Shown in pieces: positions 1-8,355 of a stretch of DNA of 64,000 bases (positions within the stretch are counted from its first letter, which is position 1; each line of letters begins with the position of its first letter). Source of the DNA: Candidatus Enterococcus leclercqii (GTDB lineage: Bacteria > Bacillota > Bacilli > Lactobacillales > Enterococcaceae); the NCBI RefSeq assembly GCF_009933135.1, contig NZ_MAEH01000015.1, positions 1 to 64,000 on the forward strand, read 5' to 3'. The notes under the pieces were generated by a model, which was not told where the DNA came from, searched no databases, and saw nothing but the letters and a program-made list of their open reading frames with translations. Made by a program: the position numbers and the translations under genes.

Positions 1-18
1 TTCGCCGTCAACTTTTAA

Positions 19-47
19 ATCATATCACGTTGCTTTTTAAAAGTCAA
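19..47 (-). promoter_or_regulatory. Strong promoter, rRNA P2-like
   Basis: On the minus strand TTGACT (42-47), a 17-base spacer and TATGAT (19-24) form a near-consensus promoter. Its upstream sequence shares the motif TTCAAAAAAGT with the promoter at 127-155, as expected for duplicated rRNA promoters. The transcript would leave the window to the left. The whole stretch 1-440 shows no convincing gene. Confidence 0.6.
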
Positions 48-126
48 ACACTTTTTTGAAAAAGTTTTTTCGCGACTGGCGCGACTTTTTCAAAAACAGG
101 TTGTGCTTTCAAGCGGCAACTTCGTT

Positions 127-155
127 AGTTTAACAGGCTTAGTTACCAGTGTCAA
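127..155 (-). promoter_or_regulatory. Strong promoter, rRNA P1-like
   Basis: On the minus strand a perfect -35 TTGACA (150-155) is separated by exactly 17 bases from a TAAACT -10 (127-132). An A/T-rich, UP-element-like stretch lies upstream (156-180). A second promoter of similar design follows about 108 bases further on. No protein-coding gene follows before the window edge, so a stable RNA operon starting beyond base 1 is inferred. Confidence 0.6.
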
Positions 156-442
156 CTACTTTTTTGAATTGATTTTCAAGAAGTTTTCTACGAGACTTTC
201 TCGTCGTCAACGTTGATTAATTTACCATTTCTTAAAGAGCGGGTCAAGGCTTTTCTCTTTCTTTTTTTCATGGTTCCTACACGCATACAACTCATCACTT
301 AGACTTTGTTCGTCATTTCAGATCATTCATCCGTCGATTTCTTTATTTTATGGAAGAATACATTAAATACCGAACAAACAGCTTTGAAGATCAAACAAAA
401 GATTGTATAAAAAACTTTTTTCACTTTAATGAATGATGAATG

Positions 443-470
443 CACAAAAAAACCGACTCGAAAGTCGGTT
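443..470 (-). terminator. Rho-independent terminator of SRP RNA
   Basis: AACCGACT and AGTCGGTT form a perfect 8-bp stem around a CGAA loop (451-470). On the minus strand it is followed by a run of T (443-450). It lies directly after the SRP RNA. Confidence 0.85.
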
Positions 471-476
471 TTCAGC

Positions 477-575
477 ATATGTATCGGACACATGGCTGCG
501 CTCGCTTAGTGCTGCTTCCTTCCGGATCTGACACGCTTCACAAGCCAACCATTGTCCTAGCCTTTCGGCAAAAAC
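477..575 (-). ncRNA. ffs: Small signal recognition particle RNA (4.5S/scRNA)
   Basis: Read on the minus strand this contains the conserved SRP domain IV core GTCAGATCCGGAAGGAAGC, flanked by arms that pair (GGACA near 560 with TGTCC near 487). It is the RNA scaffold of the signal recognition particle and binds Ffh for co-translational membrane targeting. Its place just downstream of tadA, and the terminator that follows, match the usual Firmicute arrangement tadA-ffs. The ends are approximate. The length (about 100 nt) fits the short, Alu-less SRP RNA of Lactobacillales. Confidence 0.9.
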
Positions 576-622
576 TAGTATACCCCAAAATTTCGGTGCT
601 GGCTAGTCTTTTTCGCCACAAA

Positions 623-1210
623 TTATTCTGAAACTTTTGGGTCCTCTTGTATCTTCAACTGGGAATTGTTGGCTTGATACGCTTTTTTGGCTGCAATTTC
701 CGCCTTACGGGCCTGCTTGCGGGCTTTTTGCTTTTCTCGAATTTTACGAAAAAAATCTGATAATAATTGTCCGCAGGCCGCTTCCAAGATTCCACCTTCC
801 ACATACGACCAATGATTAAAGCGTTGATCTTCCAATAGATTCATAAATGTTCCAGCAGTGCCGCCTTTGGGATCATAGGCGCCAAAATATACTTCCTCCA
901 CCCGAGATAAGAGCATTGCGCCACTGCACATGGGACATGGTTCCAAAGTGACAAAGAGCTGTGCGCGCTCCAACCGCCAGCTCTCAATCCACTGGCAGGC
1001 TTCTCGAATCGCATACATCTCTGCGTGGGCGGTAGCATCTTGTGTTTCTTCTCGGCGATTGTGTCCTCGCCCAATCACTTTTCCGTCCAATACTAGTACA
1101 CAGCCAATCGGAACTTCACCGATGGCTTCGGCTTTGCGTGCCTCTGCAATTGCCAGCTGCATAAAGCTTTCTTTTTCTGCTTGCGTCAAGCTACTGACTT
1201 TTTCTACCAT
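623..1210 (-). CDS. tadA: tRNA-specific adenosine deaminase TadA
   Basis: This enzyme deaminates the wobble adenosine-34 to inosine in tRNA-Arg(ACG), an essential reaction. The 195-residue protein has the zinc/catalytic motif HAEMYAI (His and Glu) and the paired-cysteine motif PCPMCSGA of the cytidine-deaminase fold. The start is supported by a GGAGG sequence about 8 bases upstream (AGCGGAGGTTGAAATG). The C-terminal tail of roughly 35 residues is Lys/Ala-rich and longer than the family core. The gene sits immediately upstream of the SRP RNA, a conserved neighbourhood. Identification is firm. Confidence 0.95.
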   Translation of the reverse strand: MVEKVSSLTQAEKESFMQLAIAEARKAEAIGEVPIGCVLVLDGKVIGRGHNRREETQDATAHAEMYAIREACQWIESWRLERAQLFVTLEPCPMCSGAMLLSRVEEVYFGAYDPKGGTAGTFMNLLEDQRFNHWSYVEGGILEAACGQLLSDFFRKIREKQKARKQARKAEIAAKKAYQANNSQLKIQEDPKVSE

Positions 1211-1406
1211 TTCAACCTCCGCTGATCCTTCTGTTCTTTGGGTAGTATATCAAATTTTTCAGAGCAACGTGCAGCTGTTTTGAAAATGAAACCTCTGACA
1301 TTCGGTACCGCTGGATTTTTCATATTGCTAGAAGCTGACCTCGCTAAAGACGTGCGGTCTGTCACTCTTACCTGTCGGCTTTGCTCTTTTCTTCTATATA
1401 TGAGAC

Positions 1407-1446
1407 AAAAGAACCGACCTAAAGCAATACGCTTTAAGGCCGGTTC
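1407..1446 (-). terminator. Terminator after nifJ
   Basis: GAACCGACCTAAAGC (1411-1425) pairs with GCTTTAAGGCCGGTTC (1431-1446) with one mismatch. A short run of T follows on the minus strand. It lies 31 bases past the nifJ stop. The rest of 1211-1477 shows nothing recognisable. Confidence 0.65.
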
Positions 1447-1477
1447 GACTGTAGTTATTGAATCCTAAAAAGTTGCT

Positions 1478-4400
1478 TTATTTCTTCAAGTCTGCCAATT
1501 GGCTGTAGACCTGTGTCCGTTCTTCCATGTCTTTAACGGTTTGGTCTAGCATTTCATCTACTTCTCCCTCGGAAGGTTTGATGTTCCGCAACGCAGAGAA
1601 GCGCACTTGATTTTCCATAAAGGCGGTCATCTTGCTGAAATCTTGCTTCTTGAAGTCGATACGCATCGGATCTTTGCCTTTGTCTCGCAGGCGTGGATCG
1701 TAACGATACAACTGCCAATAACCAGATTCCACTGCTGCCTTGGCATTTTCGATGGATTTAGACATCCCGCCTCTAATCCCATGGTTGATACATGGTGTGT
1801 AACCGATGATTAGTGAAGGTCCCGGATAAGCTTCAGCTTCCATAATGGCTTTAATAGTCTGCATCTGATTGGCTTCAATAGAGATTTGCGCCACATAGAC
1901 ATCTTGATAAGCAATAGCCATCATCCCGAGATCTTTTTTCTTATTCTTTTTCCCGCCGGCTGCAAACTTGGCAATCGCAGAAGTTGGCGTTGCTTTGGAC
2001 ATCTGGCCACCTGTATTGGCGTAAAGCTCATTGTCCATTACAAAGATATTGACATCGGCACCAGTAGCCAGTACGTGATCAATACCGGAATAACCGATAT
2101 CATAGGCCCAGCCATCGCCCCCGACAATCCATTGTGACGGTTTGGCAAACATGTCTTCATGCGCCAAGAGAGCTTGCATATCCGGATCAGTCTCCGCTTT
2201 TAAAGCTGCAATGACTTTTGCTGCCCGCTGCTGAGTGCCTTCTCCTTCATGAACGTGTTCTAACCAGTCTTCCAATAGATTTTGTGTTTCAATGGTGCCT
2301 TTTGCTTCGGCTAAAACTTTGGAAATTGCCGTTGCTAAGCGTTTGCGTTTGGTTTCATTGGCAATGTACATCCCCAACCCGTATTCGGCGTTATCTTCAA
2401 ATAGCGAGTTACTCCACGCGGGACCACGACCATCGGCATTGGTTGTGTAAGGTGTTGCTGGAGATGAGCCACCCCAAATAGAGGAACAGCCGGTTGTATT
2501 GGCAATCATCATGCGGTCGCCGTAAAGTTGGGTTAACAGCTTGATATAAGGTGTTTCGCCACACCCTGCACAGGCACCGGAAAATTCCATCAGCGGTTGT
2601 TCCAGCTGTGAACCTTTCACTGAACCCAGTTTGAATGGATTGGCTTTTTGACGCAAGGTCATTGCAAATGCCCAATTCATCGCTTCGTCTTTCATCGCAT
2701 CATAAGGCTTCATGACTAAGGCTTTTTCCTTAGCCGGACAAGCTTCCACACACAGACCGCAACCAGTACAGTCTTCTACCGACACTTGGATGCGATATTG
2801 GATACCGTCTGCACCTTTCATATCACGGGTGATAAAACCAGCAGGCGCTTCCTTCATTTCCGCTTCATCTGCCATAAATGGCCGGATGGCCGCATGAGGA
2901 CAAATAAACGCACATTCATTACATTGGGTACAGGATTCCGGCAGCCATTCCGGCACTTCCAACGCAATGCCGCGTTTTTCAAAAGCAGCAGTTCCCATTG
3001 GCATTTCGCCACCCAGCATCCCATTATCAATCAAATCCCCCACAGACAAAGCATTGCCTTCTTGGCGATTGATTGGATCTAAGATATTCTTCACATAAGC
3101 AGGCCGATTATCTGTACCTGCTGCTTCTTCAGTCAAGACGATATCCTTCCATTCTGCTGGAACATTAACTTTCACCAACGCAGCAAAAGTTTCATCGATG
3201 GCTGCCCAGTTGGTTTCCACGATTTTGCGTGATTTTTTCCCGTAGGCTGCTTCAACTTCTTGCTTCAGAAGTGGTAAGAAGGTGTCGCGATCCATGATAT
3301 CTGTCACTTCAAAGAAGGCAGCCGAACACACGGTATTGATCCGGCGTCCCAAACCATTTTTCACGGAAATATCCATCGCATTGATGATATAAAAATTGAT
3401 ATTATGCTCAGCAATGTATTTTTTCAATTTCTTCGGCAAGTGCTGTTTAACTTTTTCTTCATCCCAAACCGTATTCAATAAGAAGGTTCCGCCATCTTTT
3501 AATCCCTTCAGCAGGTCATACTGATGGATATAGGCGCTGTTGTGGCAGGCAATATAATCAGCCGCTTCCACATTGTAGGTGGACAAGATCGGTTCTTCAC
3601 CAAAACGCAGGTGAGAAATGGTGATCCCGCCGGATTTTTTGGAGTCATAAGCAAAATAGGCTTGCGCGTACATATCGGTATTGTTCCCGATGATCTTGAT
3701 GGCTTGTTTATTAGCGCCGACTGTTCCATCAGAACCAAAGCCCCAGAATTTTGCTTGGAAAGTGGAAGCCGGAGTCAGGTCCATGGTTGGCAATTGCGGC
3801 AAGCTCAAATGAGTCACATCATCATTAATTCCCAATGTGAAACGATAGCGCAGCTGATCTGCCGGCACTCGTAAATGATCATACACGGCAATGATTTGGT
3901 CTGGGGTCACATCTTTTGAAGCAATTCCGTAGCGGCCGCCGATTACGATTGGACGGTTTTCATGACGGAACAAGATGGACTGTACATCCAGTAATAATGG
4001 CTCACCGTCGGATCCTGGTTCTTTGGTACGATCCAATACAGCAATGCGTTCAACAGTTTTCGGCAGTTTTTCCAAAATATTTTCTGTTGGGAATGGCCGA
4101 TACAAGTGGATATTGATGTGTCCAACTTTCCGTCCTTGTTCATTCAAATAAGCCACGGTTTGTTGAATCGTCGGTGAAGCTGAACCCATGGAAATGATGA
4201 CCTCTGTTGCTTCAGGATCGCCATAGTAATCAACTAAATCGTAATTGGTGCCTCGCAGCTCGTTGATTTTGCCCATGTATTTTTGAACAATTGCCGGCAT
4301 GGCATCGTAATAACGATTGACAGTTTCTCTTTGTTGGAAATGGATATCCGGATTTTGTGCAGTGCCGGAGACTGTCGGATGATTCGGATTCATCCCCCGT

Positions 4401-5014
4401 TTACGGAATTCTGCCAAAGCTTCCCAGTTCATCATATCTTTGAGATCCTCGTAGTCTAGGACTTCGATTTTCTGCAATTCATGAGAAGTGCGGAATCCGT
4501 CAAAGAAGTTCATAAAGGGCAAACTGCCTTCAATTGAAGCCAAATGTGCCACTGCCGACAAGTCCATAACTTCTTGCACACTGCTTTCAGCCAGCATACA
4601 AAAGCCAGTCTGGCGGGCAGCCATCACATCGCTGTGGTCGCCAAAGATCGACAGCGCATTGGTGGAAACAGCACGAGCTGCTACGTGGAAAACAGTCGGC
4701 AATAGTTCCCCTGCAATTTTGAACATGTTGGGAATCATCAACAATAACCCTTGAGAGGCAGTATATGTTGTGGTTAAAACACCGGTCTTTAATGACCCGT
4801 GAACGGTACCGGAAGCCCCCGCCTCTGATTGCATTTCAACTAAATTAACGGTTTCCCCGAAAATATTCTTTTGTTCGTGGACACTGGCCCACTCATCCAC
4901 GACTTCTGCCATGGTAGAACTTGGTGTGATTGGATAGATGGCTGCGACTTCGGTAAAGGCATAGGAGACATACGCTGCTGCCGTATTCCCATCCATCGTT
5001 TTCATTTTCTTCAT
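1478..5014 (-). CDS. nifJ: Pyruvate:ferredoxin (flavodoxin) oxidoreductase
   Basis: This enzyme oxidises pyruvate with CoA to acetyl-CoA and CO2 and reduces ferredoxin or flavodoxin. The start at 5014 (MKKMKTMDGN) is preferred to an in-frame codon at 5113 because GAGGTG precedes it and it gives about 1178 residues, the normal length of single-chain PFOR. Visible domains in order are the N-terminal pyruvate-binding region (YPITPSS near residue 25), two [4Fe-4S] motifs (CTQCNECAFICP near 692 and CTGCGLCVEACP near 747), CAGCGETP near 814, and the thiamine-diphosphate motif GDGWAYDIG near 963 with NTGGQ. The gene lies downstream of nfnAB but has its own 200-base leader with a palindromic cre-like site. 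PFOR is uncommon in lactic acid bacteria and fits the nearby hydrogenase. Confidence 0.95.
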   Translation of the reverse strand: MKKMKTMDGNTAAAYVSYAFTEVAAIYPITPSSTMAEVVDEWASVHEQKNIFGETVNLVEMQSEAGASGTVHGSLKTGVLTTTYTASQGLLLMIPNMFKIAGELLPTVFHVAARAVSTNALSIFGDHSDVMAARQTGFCMLAESSVQEVMDLSAVAHLASIEGSLPFMNFFDGFRTSHELQKIEVLDYEDLKDMMNWEALAEFRKRGMNPNHPTVSGTAQNPDIHFQQRETVNRYYDAMPAIVQKYMGKINELRGTNYDLVDYYGDPEATEVIISMGSASPTIQQTVAYLNEQGRKVGHINIHLYRPFPTENILEKLPKTVERIAVLDRTKEPGSDGEPLLLDVQSILFRHENRPIVIGGRYGIASKDVTPDQIIAVYDHLRVPADQLRYRFTLGINDDVTHLSLPQLPTMDLTPASTFQAKFWGFGSDGTVGANKQAIKIIGNNTDMYAQAYFAYDSKKSGGITISHLRFGEEPILSTYNVEAADYIACHNSAYIHQYDLLKGLKDGGTFLLNTVWDEEKVKQHLPKKLKKYIAEHNINFYIINAMDISVKNGLGRRINTVCSAAFFEVTDIMDRDTFLPLLKQEVEAAYGKKSRKIVETNWAAIDETFAALVKVNVPAEWKDIVLTEEAAGTDNRPAYVKNILDPINRQEGNALSVGDLIDNGMLGGEMPMGTAAFEKRGIALEVPEWLPESCTQCNECAFICPHAAIRPFMADEAEMKEAPAGFITRDMKGADGIQYRIQVSVEDCTGCGLCVEACPAKEKALVMKPYDAMKDEAMNWAFAMTLRQKANPFKLGSVKGSQLEQPLMEFSGACAGCGETPYIKLLTQLYGDRMMIANTTGCSSIWGGSSPATPYTTNADGRGPAWSNSLFEDNAEYGLGMYIANETKRKRLATAISKVLAEAKGTIETQNLLEDWLEHVHEGEGTQQRAAKVIAALKAETDPDMQALLAHEDMFAKPSQWIVGGDGWAYDIGYSGIDHVLATGADVNIFVMDNELYANTGGQMSKATPTSAIAKFAAGGKKNKKKDLGMMAIAYQDVYVAQISIEANQMQTIKAIMEAEAYPGPSLIIGYTPCINHGIRGGMSKSIENAKAAVESGYWQLYRYDPRLRDKGKDPMRIDFKKQDFSKMTAFMENQVRFSALRNIKPSEGEVDEMLDQTVKDMEERTQVYSQLADLKK

Positions 5015-5116
5015 GTAACCTGTCACCTCGCTTGTGATTTGCAGTCTTTCGGCTGATACCGTCAGACTGAGCGGTACTATCAAAGTCAGTGCTGGCTTAT
5101 TTTGACTACACAAGCC

Positions 5117-5130
5117 AGTAAGCGCTTACT
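5117..5130. promoter_or_regulatory. Candidate cre (CcpA) site upstream of nifJ
   Basis: AGTAAGCGCTTACT is a perfect 14-base palindrome that matches the cre consensus TGWAANCGNTNWCA at 12 of 14 positions. It lies about 100 bases upstream of the nifJ start, between nfnB and nifJ. A second inverted repeat, GAGAAGATC / GATCTTCTC (5171-5202), lies upstream of it with no U-tract. Confidence 0.5.
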
Positions 5131-5224
5131 CCACTTGACTCTCTAACTCCCCATTTATGCATTGCGGTCAGAGAAGATCACCAGTTGTCCCAGGATCTTC
5201 TCAGCCGCTAATCACTGCCTGGAC

Positions 5225-6634
5225 TCAGACAGTGATTTTTGCTTTTTGTTCTTGAACATACTTGTCAATCTGATCCGCTGCCACTTTCCCGGCACCCATG
5301 GCTAAGATAACAGTCGCTGCCCCAGTCACGATATCTCCGCCGGCAAACACTCCCGGAATCGATGTTGCGCCAGTTTCTGGATCAGCCTCAATGTAGCCCC
5401 AACGATTCAGTGCCAGTTCAGGGAAGGTATCCAAAAGGACCCGGTTGGCCCCTTGCCCGATTGCTTCAATTGCAGTATCGGCTTCCACGATGAATTCACT
5501 GCCAGGAATTACTTGCGGGCGACGGCGGCCGGACGCATCCGGTTCACCCAATTCCATTTTGACACATTTGACAGCCTGTAATTTCCCAGTACCGTCATTG
5601 ATGTATTCCACCGGATTGGTCAACCAGTGGTAATTGATGCCTTCTTCCACAGAGTGATGATACTCCTCTTCCCGAGCCGGCAATTCTTCACGGGAACGGC
5701 GGTAGATGATAGAGACGTTTTCTGCTCCTAATCGTTTAGCAGAACGAGCGGCATCCATCGCCACATTTCCGCCGCCAATCACGACGACATTGCGGGATTT
5801 TTGGACGGGTGTATCATATCTTGGAAATTCATAGCCCTTCATTAAGTTGATGCGGGTCAAATATTCACTGGAGCTATAGACACCGTTTAGCGATGTCCCA
5901 GGAATTCCCATGAAATTCGGAGCACCTGCACCTACTGAGAGGTAACAAGCATCGTATTCAGCCATGATTTCATCCATCGTGATGGTTTTTCCTACCACTA
6001 CATTGGTCTCAATCTCAACTCCGGTAGCTTGAATGCGTTCAATCTCTTTTTGAACAATCCGCTTAGGCAACCGAAATTCCGGAATCCCGTAGGTCAATAC
6101 CCCACCGGGAGCGTGAAGGGCTTCAAAGATTTTAACCTCATAGCCCAACTTCGCCAAATCACCGGCTGCGGTCAATCCAGAAGGTCCGGATCCGATGACC
6201 ACTACTTTGCCTTTGTCATGAGCGATATCTAATTTTTCGATGGGCTGTTGCAGCGCCCAATCGGCAACTAATCGTTCCAGTTTCCCGATAGCTACAGGCT
6301 CAAATTTCTTCGATTGTCCCAGGCGACACACCATTTCACACTGCTTTTCTTGTGGGCAAACTCGTCCACAGATAGCTGGCAGGTTGGTATATTTGCTGAG
6401 GATCTCGGAAGCTTGCTGCATGTTACCTTCTTCGATTTGTTTGATAAAGCCTGGGATATCGATCATCACCGGACAGTTTTGAATACAGGGCGCATTTTTA
6501 CATTGCAGACAGCGACTTGCTTCTAACTGTCCTTCCTCCAACGTATAGCCCAAAGCCACTTCCGAAAAGTTTTTGTTACGAACGTCGGGTGCCTGTTCTT
6601 TCATGGGCGTTTTAGTATAACTGCGCTTAGCCAT
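5225..6634 (-). CDS. nfnB: NfnB-like / GltD-like FAD-NAD(P) oxidoreductase subunit
   Basis: This is the large subunit of an NADH-dependent reduced ferredoxin:NADP+ oxidoreductase, also annotated as homotetrameric glutamate synthase subunit or sulfide dehydrogenase. The 469-residue protein starts with an Fe-S region (CLQCKNAPCIQNCP and CGRVCPQEKQCEMVC). It continues with an FAD-binding GSGPSGL near residue 150 and an NADPH-binding GGGNVAMDAAR near residue 290, and ends with a GGDIVTGAAT FAD motif. Its start overlaps the 3' end of the partner at 6627 by 8 bases, so the two are translationally coupled. With no large glutamate synthase subunit present, an electron-bifurcating transhydrogenase role is the better reading. 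Confidence 0.85.
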   Translation of the reverse strand: MAKRSYTKTPMKEQAPDVRNKNFSEVALGYTLEEGQLEASRCLQCKNAPCIQNCPVMIDIPGFIKQIEEGNMQQASEILSKYTNLPAICGRVCPQEKQCEMVCRLGQSKKFEPVAIGKLERLVADWALQQPIEKLDIAHDKGKVVVIGSGPSGLTAAGDLAKLGYEVKIFEALHAPGGVLTYGIPEFRLPKRIVQKEIERIQATGVEIETNVVVGKTITMDEIMAEYDACYLSVGAGAPNFMGIPGTSLNGVYSSSEYLTRINLMKGYEFPRYDTPVQKSRNVVVIGGGNVAMDAARSAKRLGAENVSIIYRRSREELPAREEEYHHSVEEGINYHWLTNPVEYINDGTGKLQAVKCVKMELGEPDASGRRRPQVIPGSEFIVEADTAIEAIGQGANRVLLDTFPELALNRWGYIEADPETGATSIPGVFAGGDIVTGAATVILAMGAGKVAADQIDKYVQEQKAKITV

Positions 6635-7463
6635 GTTGTGTCACCTTCTTTTCATAATCTTCGTTAGCTACGGTCTCTTCGTTTTTATATTGGCCCATCC
6701 GGTTGACGAACTCGTCCCAGTCAACCCCGGCACCGAGAAATTCCGGACCATCCACACAAGCAAACTTGATCTGGTTGTCCACCGTTACCCGGCAACCGCC
6801 GCACATTCCCGTGCCATCCACCATGATTGGATTCAATGAAACGTAAATTGGTACGCCGGCTTCTTGTGCTGTCAAGGTACAGAACTTCATCATGATACTT
6901 GGACCAATCCCCCAAGCCATATCAATGGTCTCAGTTGCAAATACTTGCTTCATGGCATCGGTCACCAGACCTTTTTGGCCCAGTGAACCGTCGTCAGTCA
7001 TCAAGATCAGCTGATCGGAATAGTTGCCGCATTCTTCTGCCAAAATCATCAAGTCGCGATTTTTAGCTCCTAAAATGCTGATGACTTTGTTTCCCGCCTG
7101 TTTCAAAGCTTTAATAATCGGAAACAAAGCCGCAATCCCCACACCACCGCCTACTAAGAGGACGGTGCCGTAGTTTTCAATTTCTGTCGCCTTGCCCAAT
7201 GGCCCTACCAGATCGGCGAGGCTATCACCGGCCTGCAATGCAGCCAATTCGGCGGTGGATTTACCGATTACTTGGAAGATCAAACGGACCAAGCCCGCTT
7301 CTGGATCAGTATCCACCACGGTCAACGGAATCCGCTCCCCATGTTCGTTGATGCGCAGGATCACAAATTGGCCGGCTTTGGCCTTTTGTGCAATCCGAGG
7401 TGCCTCCACGTAGATTTCAAATTCAATTGGATTCAACTCTGTCTTTTCTGTGATTTTAAACAA
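6627..7463 (-). CDS. nfnA: NfnA-like ferredoxin-NADP+ reductase subunit
   Basis: This is the small, FAD- and [2Fe-2S]-containing subunit of the transhydrogenase. The 278-residue protein has the flavin-binding RIPLTVVD segment near residue 50, a GGGVGIAALFP nucleotide-binding motif near 105, and the C-terminal cluster motif GTGMCGGCRV with a further Cys in FACVDGPEF near 220-240, as in dihydroorotate dehydrogenase electron-transfer subunits (PyrK). It is paired with nfnB rather than pyrD, so the transhydrogenase role is favoured. It lies 88 bases downstream of flavodoxin. The gap holds an imperfect inverted repeat around 7500-7525 without a clear terminator, so co-transcription is possible. 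Confidence 0.85.
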   Translation of the reverse strand: MFKITEKTELNPIEFEIYVEAPRIAQKAKAGQFVILRINEHGERIPLTVVDTDPEAGLVRLIFQVIGKSTAELAALQAGDSLADLVGPLGKATEIENYGTVLLVGGGVGIAALFPIIKALKQAGNKVISILGAKNRDLMILAEECGNYSDQLILMTDDGSLGQKGLVTDAMKQVFATETIDMAWGIGPSIMMKFCTLTAQEAGVPIYVSLNPIMVDGTGMCGGCRVTVDNQIKFACVDGPEFLGAGVDWDEFVNRMGQYKNEETVANEDYEKKVTQHG

Positions 7464-7551
7464 GTGAAAAGTTCCCTTTTTTCTCTGTGTGACTGCGCTA
7501 ACCGTTCGATACGTCGAACCGTTCCCCCGACAGTCGTATCTTTATTAAAAG

Positions 7552-8001
7552 TTATGCGATAGCTTCAACAATTGCTTTGACGAAAGCTTTCAGTCCTTCT
7601 TCGTCTTCATCGTCATAGGCGTTTTCGATTTTCACGACTTCTGCGCCTTTTTTCGCACCAGTTTTGCCAAATGCTTCATCGAAATCAATAGCTGCTTGGC
7701 AGAAGTAATCCGGGTACAGTTCGCTGTCTCCTGAACCAACAACACCGAAGACCTTGCCTTCCAATTCTTGTTCTGGCAGTTCTTCAAAGAAGTCTTCCAG
7801 ATCGAAGGGAATTTCGCCATCTCCATCCGTATATGTTGCGACTACACAGATTTCAGCATCTTCAAAGGTATCTTCATCGGCATCATCAGCTTCCACCAAT
7901 TCCACATCGACATCCAATGCTTTGAATTGTTCTTCCAAAAATTCTGCGATCCCTTCTGTGTTTCCTGTTGCACTTGCGTAAACGATTTTTGCTACTGTCA
8001 T
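7552..8001 (-). CDS. Flavodoxin
   Basis: This is a small FMN protein that carries low-potential electrons in the cytoplasm. The start at 8001 is chosen because AAGGAGG stands just upstream; the upstream in-frame extension has no such site. The 149-residue protein has the FMN phosphate loop SATGNTEG at residues 8-15 and a very acidic C-terminal half, typical of flavodoxins that dock to PFOR or hydrogenase. It lies between nfnA and a divergent transporter gene. No ferredoxin gene is visible in the window, so this may be the local carrier for PFOR and Nfn. The family is certain; the partners are inferred. Confidence 0.92.
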   Translation of the reverse strand: MTVAKIVYASATGNTEGIAEFLEEQFKALDVDVELVEADDADEDTFEDAEICVVATYTDGDGEIPFDLEDFFEELPEQELEGKVFGVVGSGDSELYPDYFCQAAIDFDEAFGKTGAKKGAEVVKIENAYDDEDEEGLKAFVKAIVEAIA

Positions 8002-8214
8002 TTGACTTTTCCTCCTTGAATTTTCTTTCACGGCTTAAATCAGCCAGATTTAAAACATAAAATAGAATTAAGTAGATTTTACCTGATTCTATAATACTTC
8101 ATTTCTGTGTATAACTGAACAGATTTTTTGGGTATTTTTTGCATTTTTATCGAACTTTCTTTTTCTGTTTGCCGAAATCCGCACTGGGTAGAGGAGCACA
8201 ACTTTGAAATAAAT

Positions 8215-8245
8215 TTGTTTATTTATTCACATGAAGGCGCTTTTA
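8215..8245. promoter_or_regulatory. Candidate Rex and cre sites between flavodoxin and transporter gene
   Basis: TTGTTTATTTATTCACAT (8215-8232) matches the Rex pattern TTGTGA-N6-TCACAA at 9 of 12 positions. The adjoining TGAAGGCGCTTTTA (8232-8245) matches cre at 12 of 14. They lie in the divergent promoter region, just upstream of the -10 at 8251. Both are weak matches made by eye. Confidence 0.3.
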
Positions 8246-8248
8246 TTT

Positions 8249-8355
8249 GATACAATAGTGATGTTAAAAAACATTTCGGGGGTGCGCCTCCGCTAGTAGG
8301 GCCGGACACTAAGGTCGTCCGACACCTGACAGAAAGGAAGTGAAAGACATTTTTC
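8249..8355 (+). promoter_or_regulatory. Extended -10 promoter and GC-rich structured leader
   Basis: TGATACAAT (8248-8256) is an extended -10 element. The roughly 90-base leader that follows folds into two strong hairpins: CGGGGG-TGCG-CCTCCG (about 8277-8292) and CGGAC / GTCCG (about 8301-8320). This compact GC-rich leader in front of a vitamin-transporter-like gene looks like a regulatory RNA. I could not match it to TPP, FMN, cobalamin, preQ1, THF or other riboswitch consensus sequences that I know. Confidence 0.45.

Noticed and set aside
5204-5240. Terminator after nfnB
   Set aside because: AATCACTG / CAGTGATT forms a stem around the stop codon, but no T-run follows on the minus strand, so it is not called as a terminator.
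7464-7551. Terminator between flavodoxin and nfnA
   Set aside because: The inverted repeat AACCGTTCGA / TCGAACCGTT has a mismatch and no U-tract, so separate transcription is not shown.
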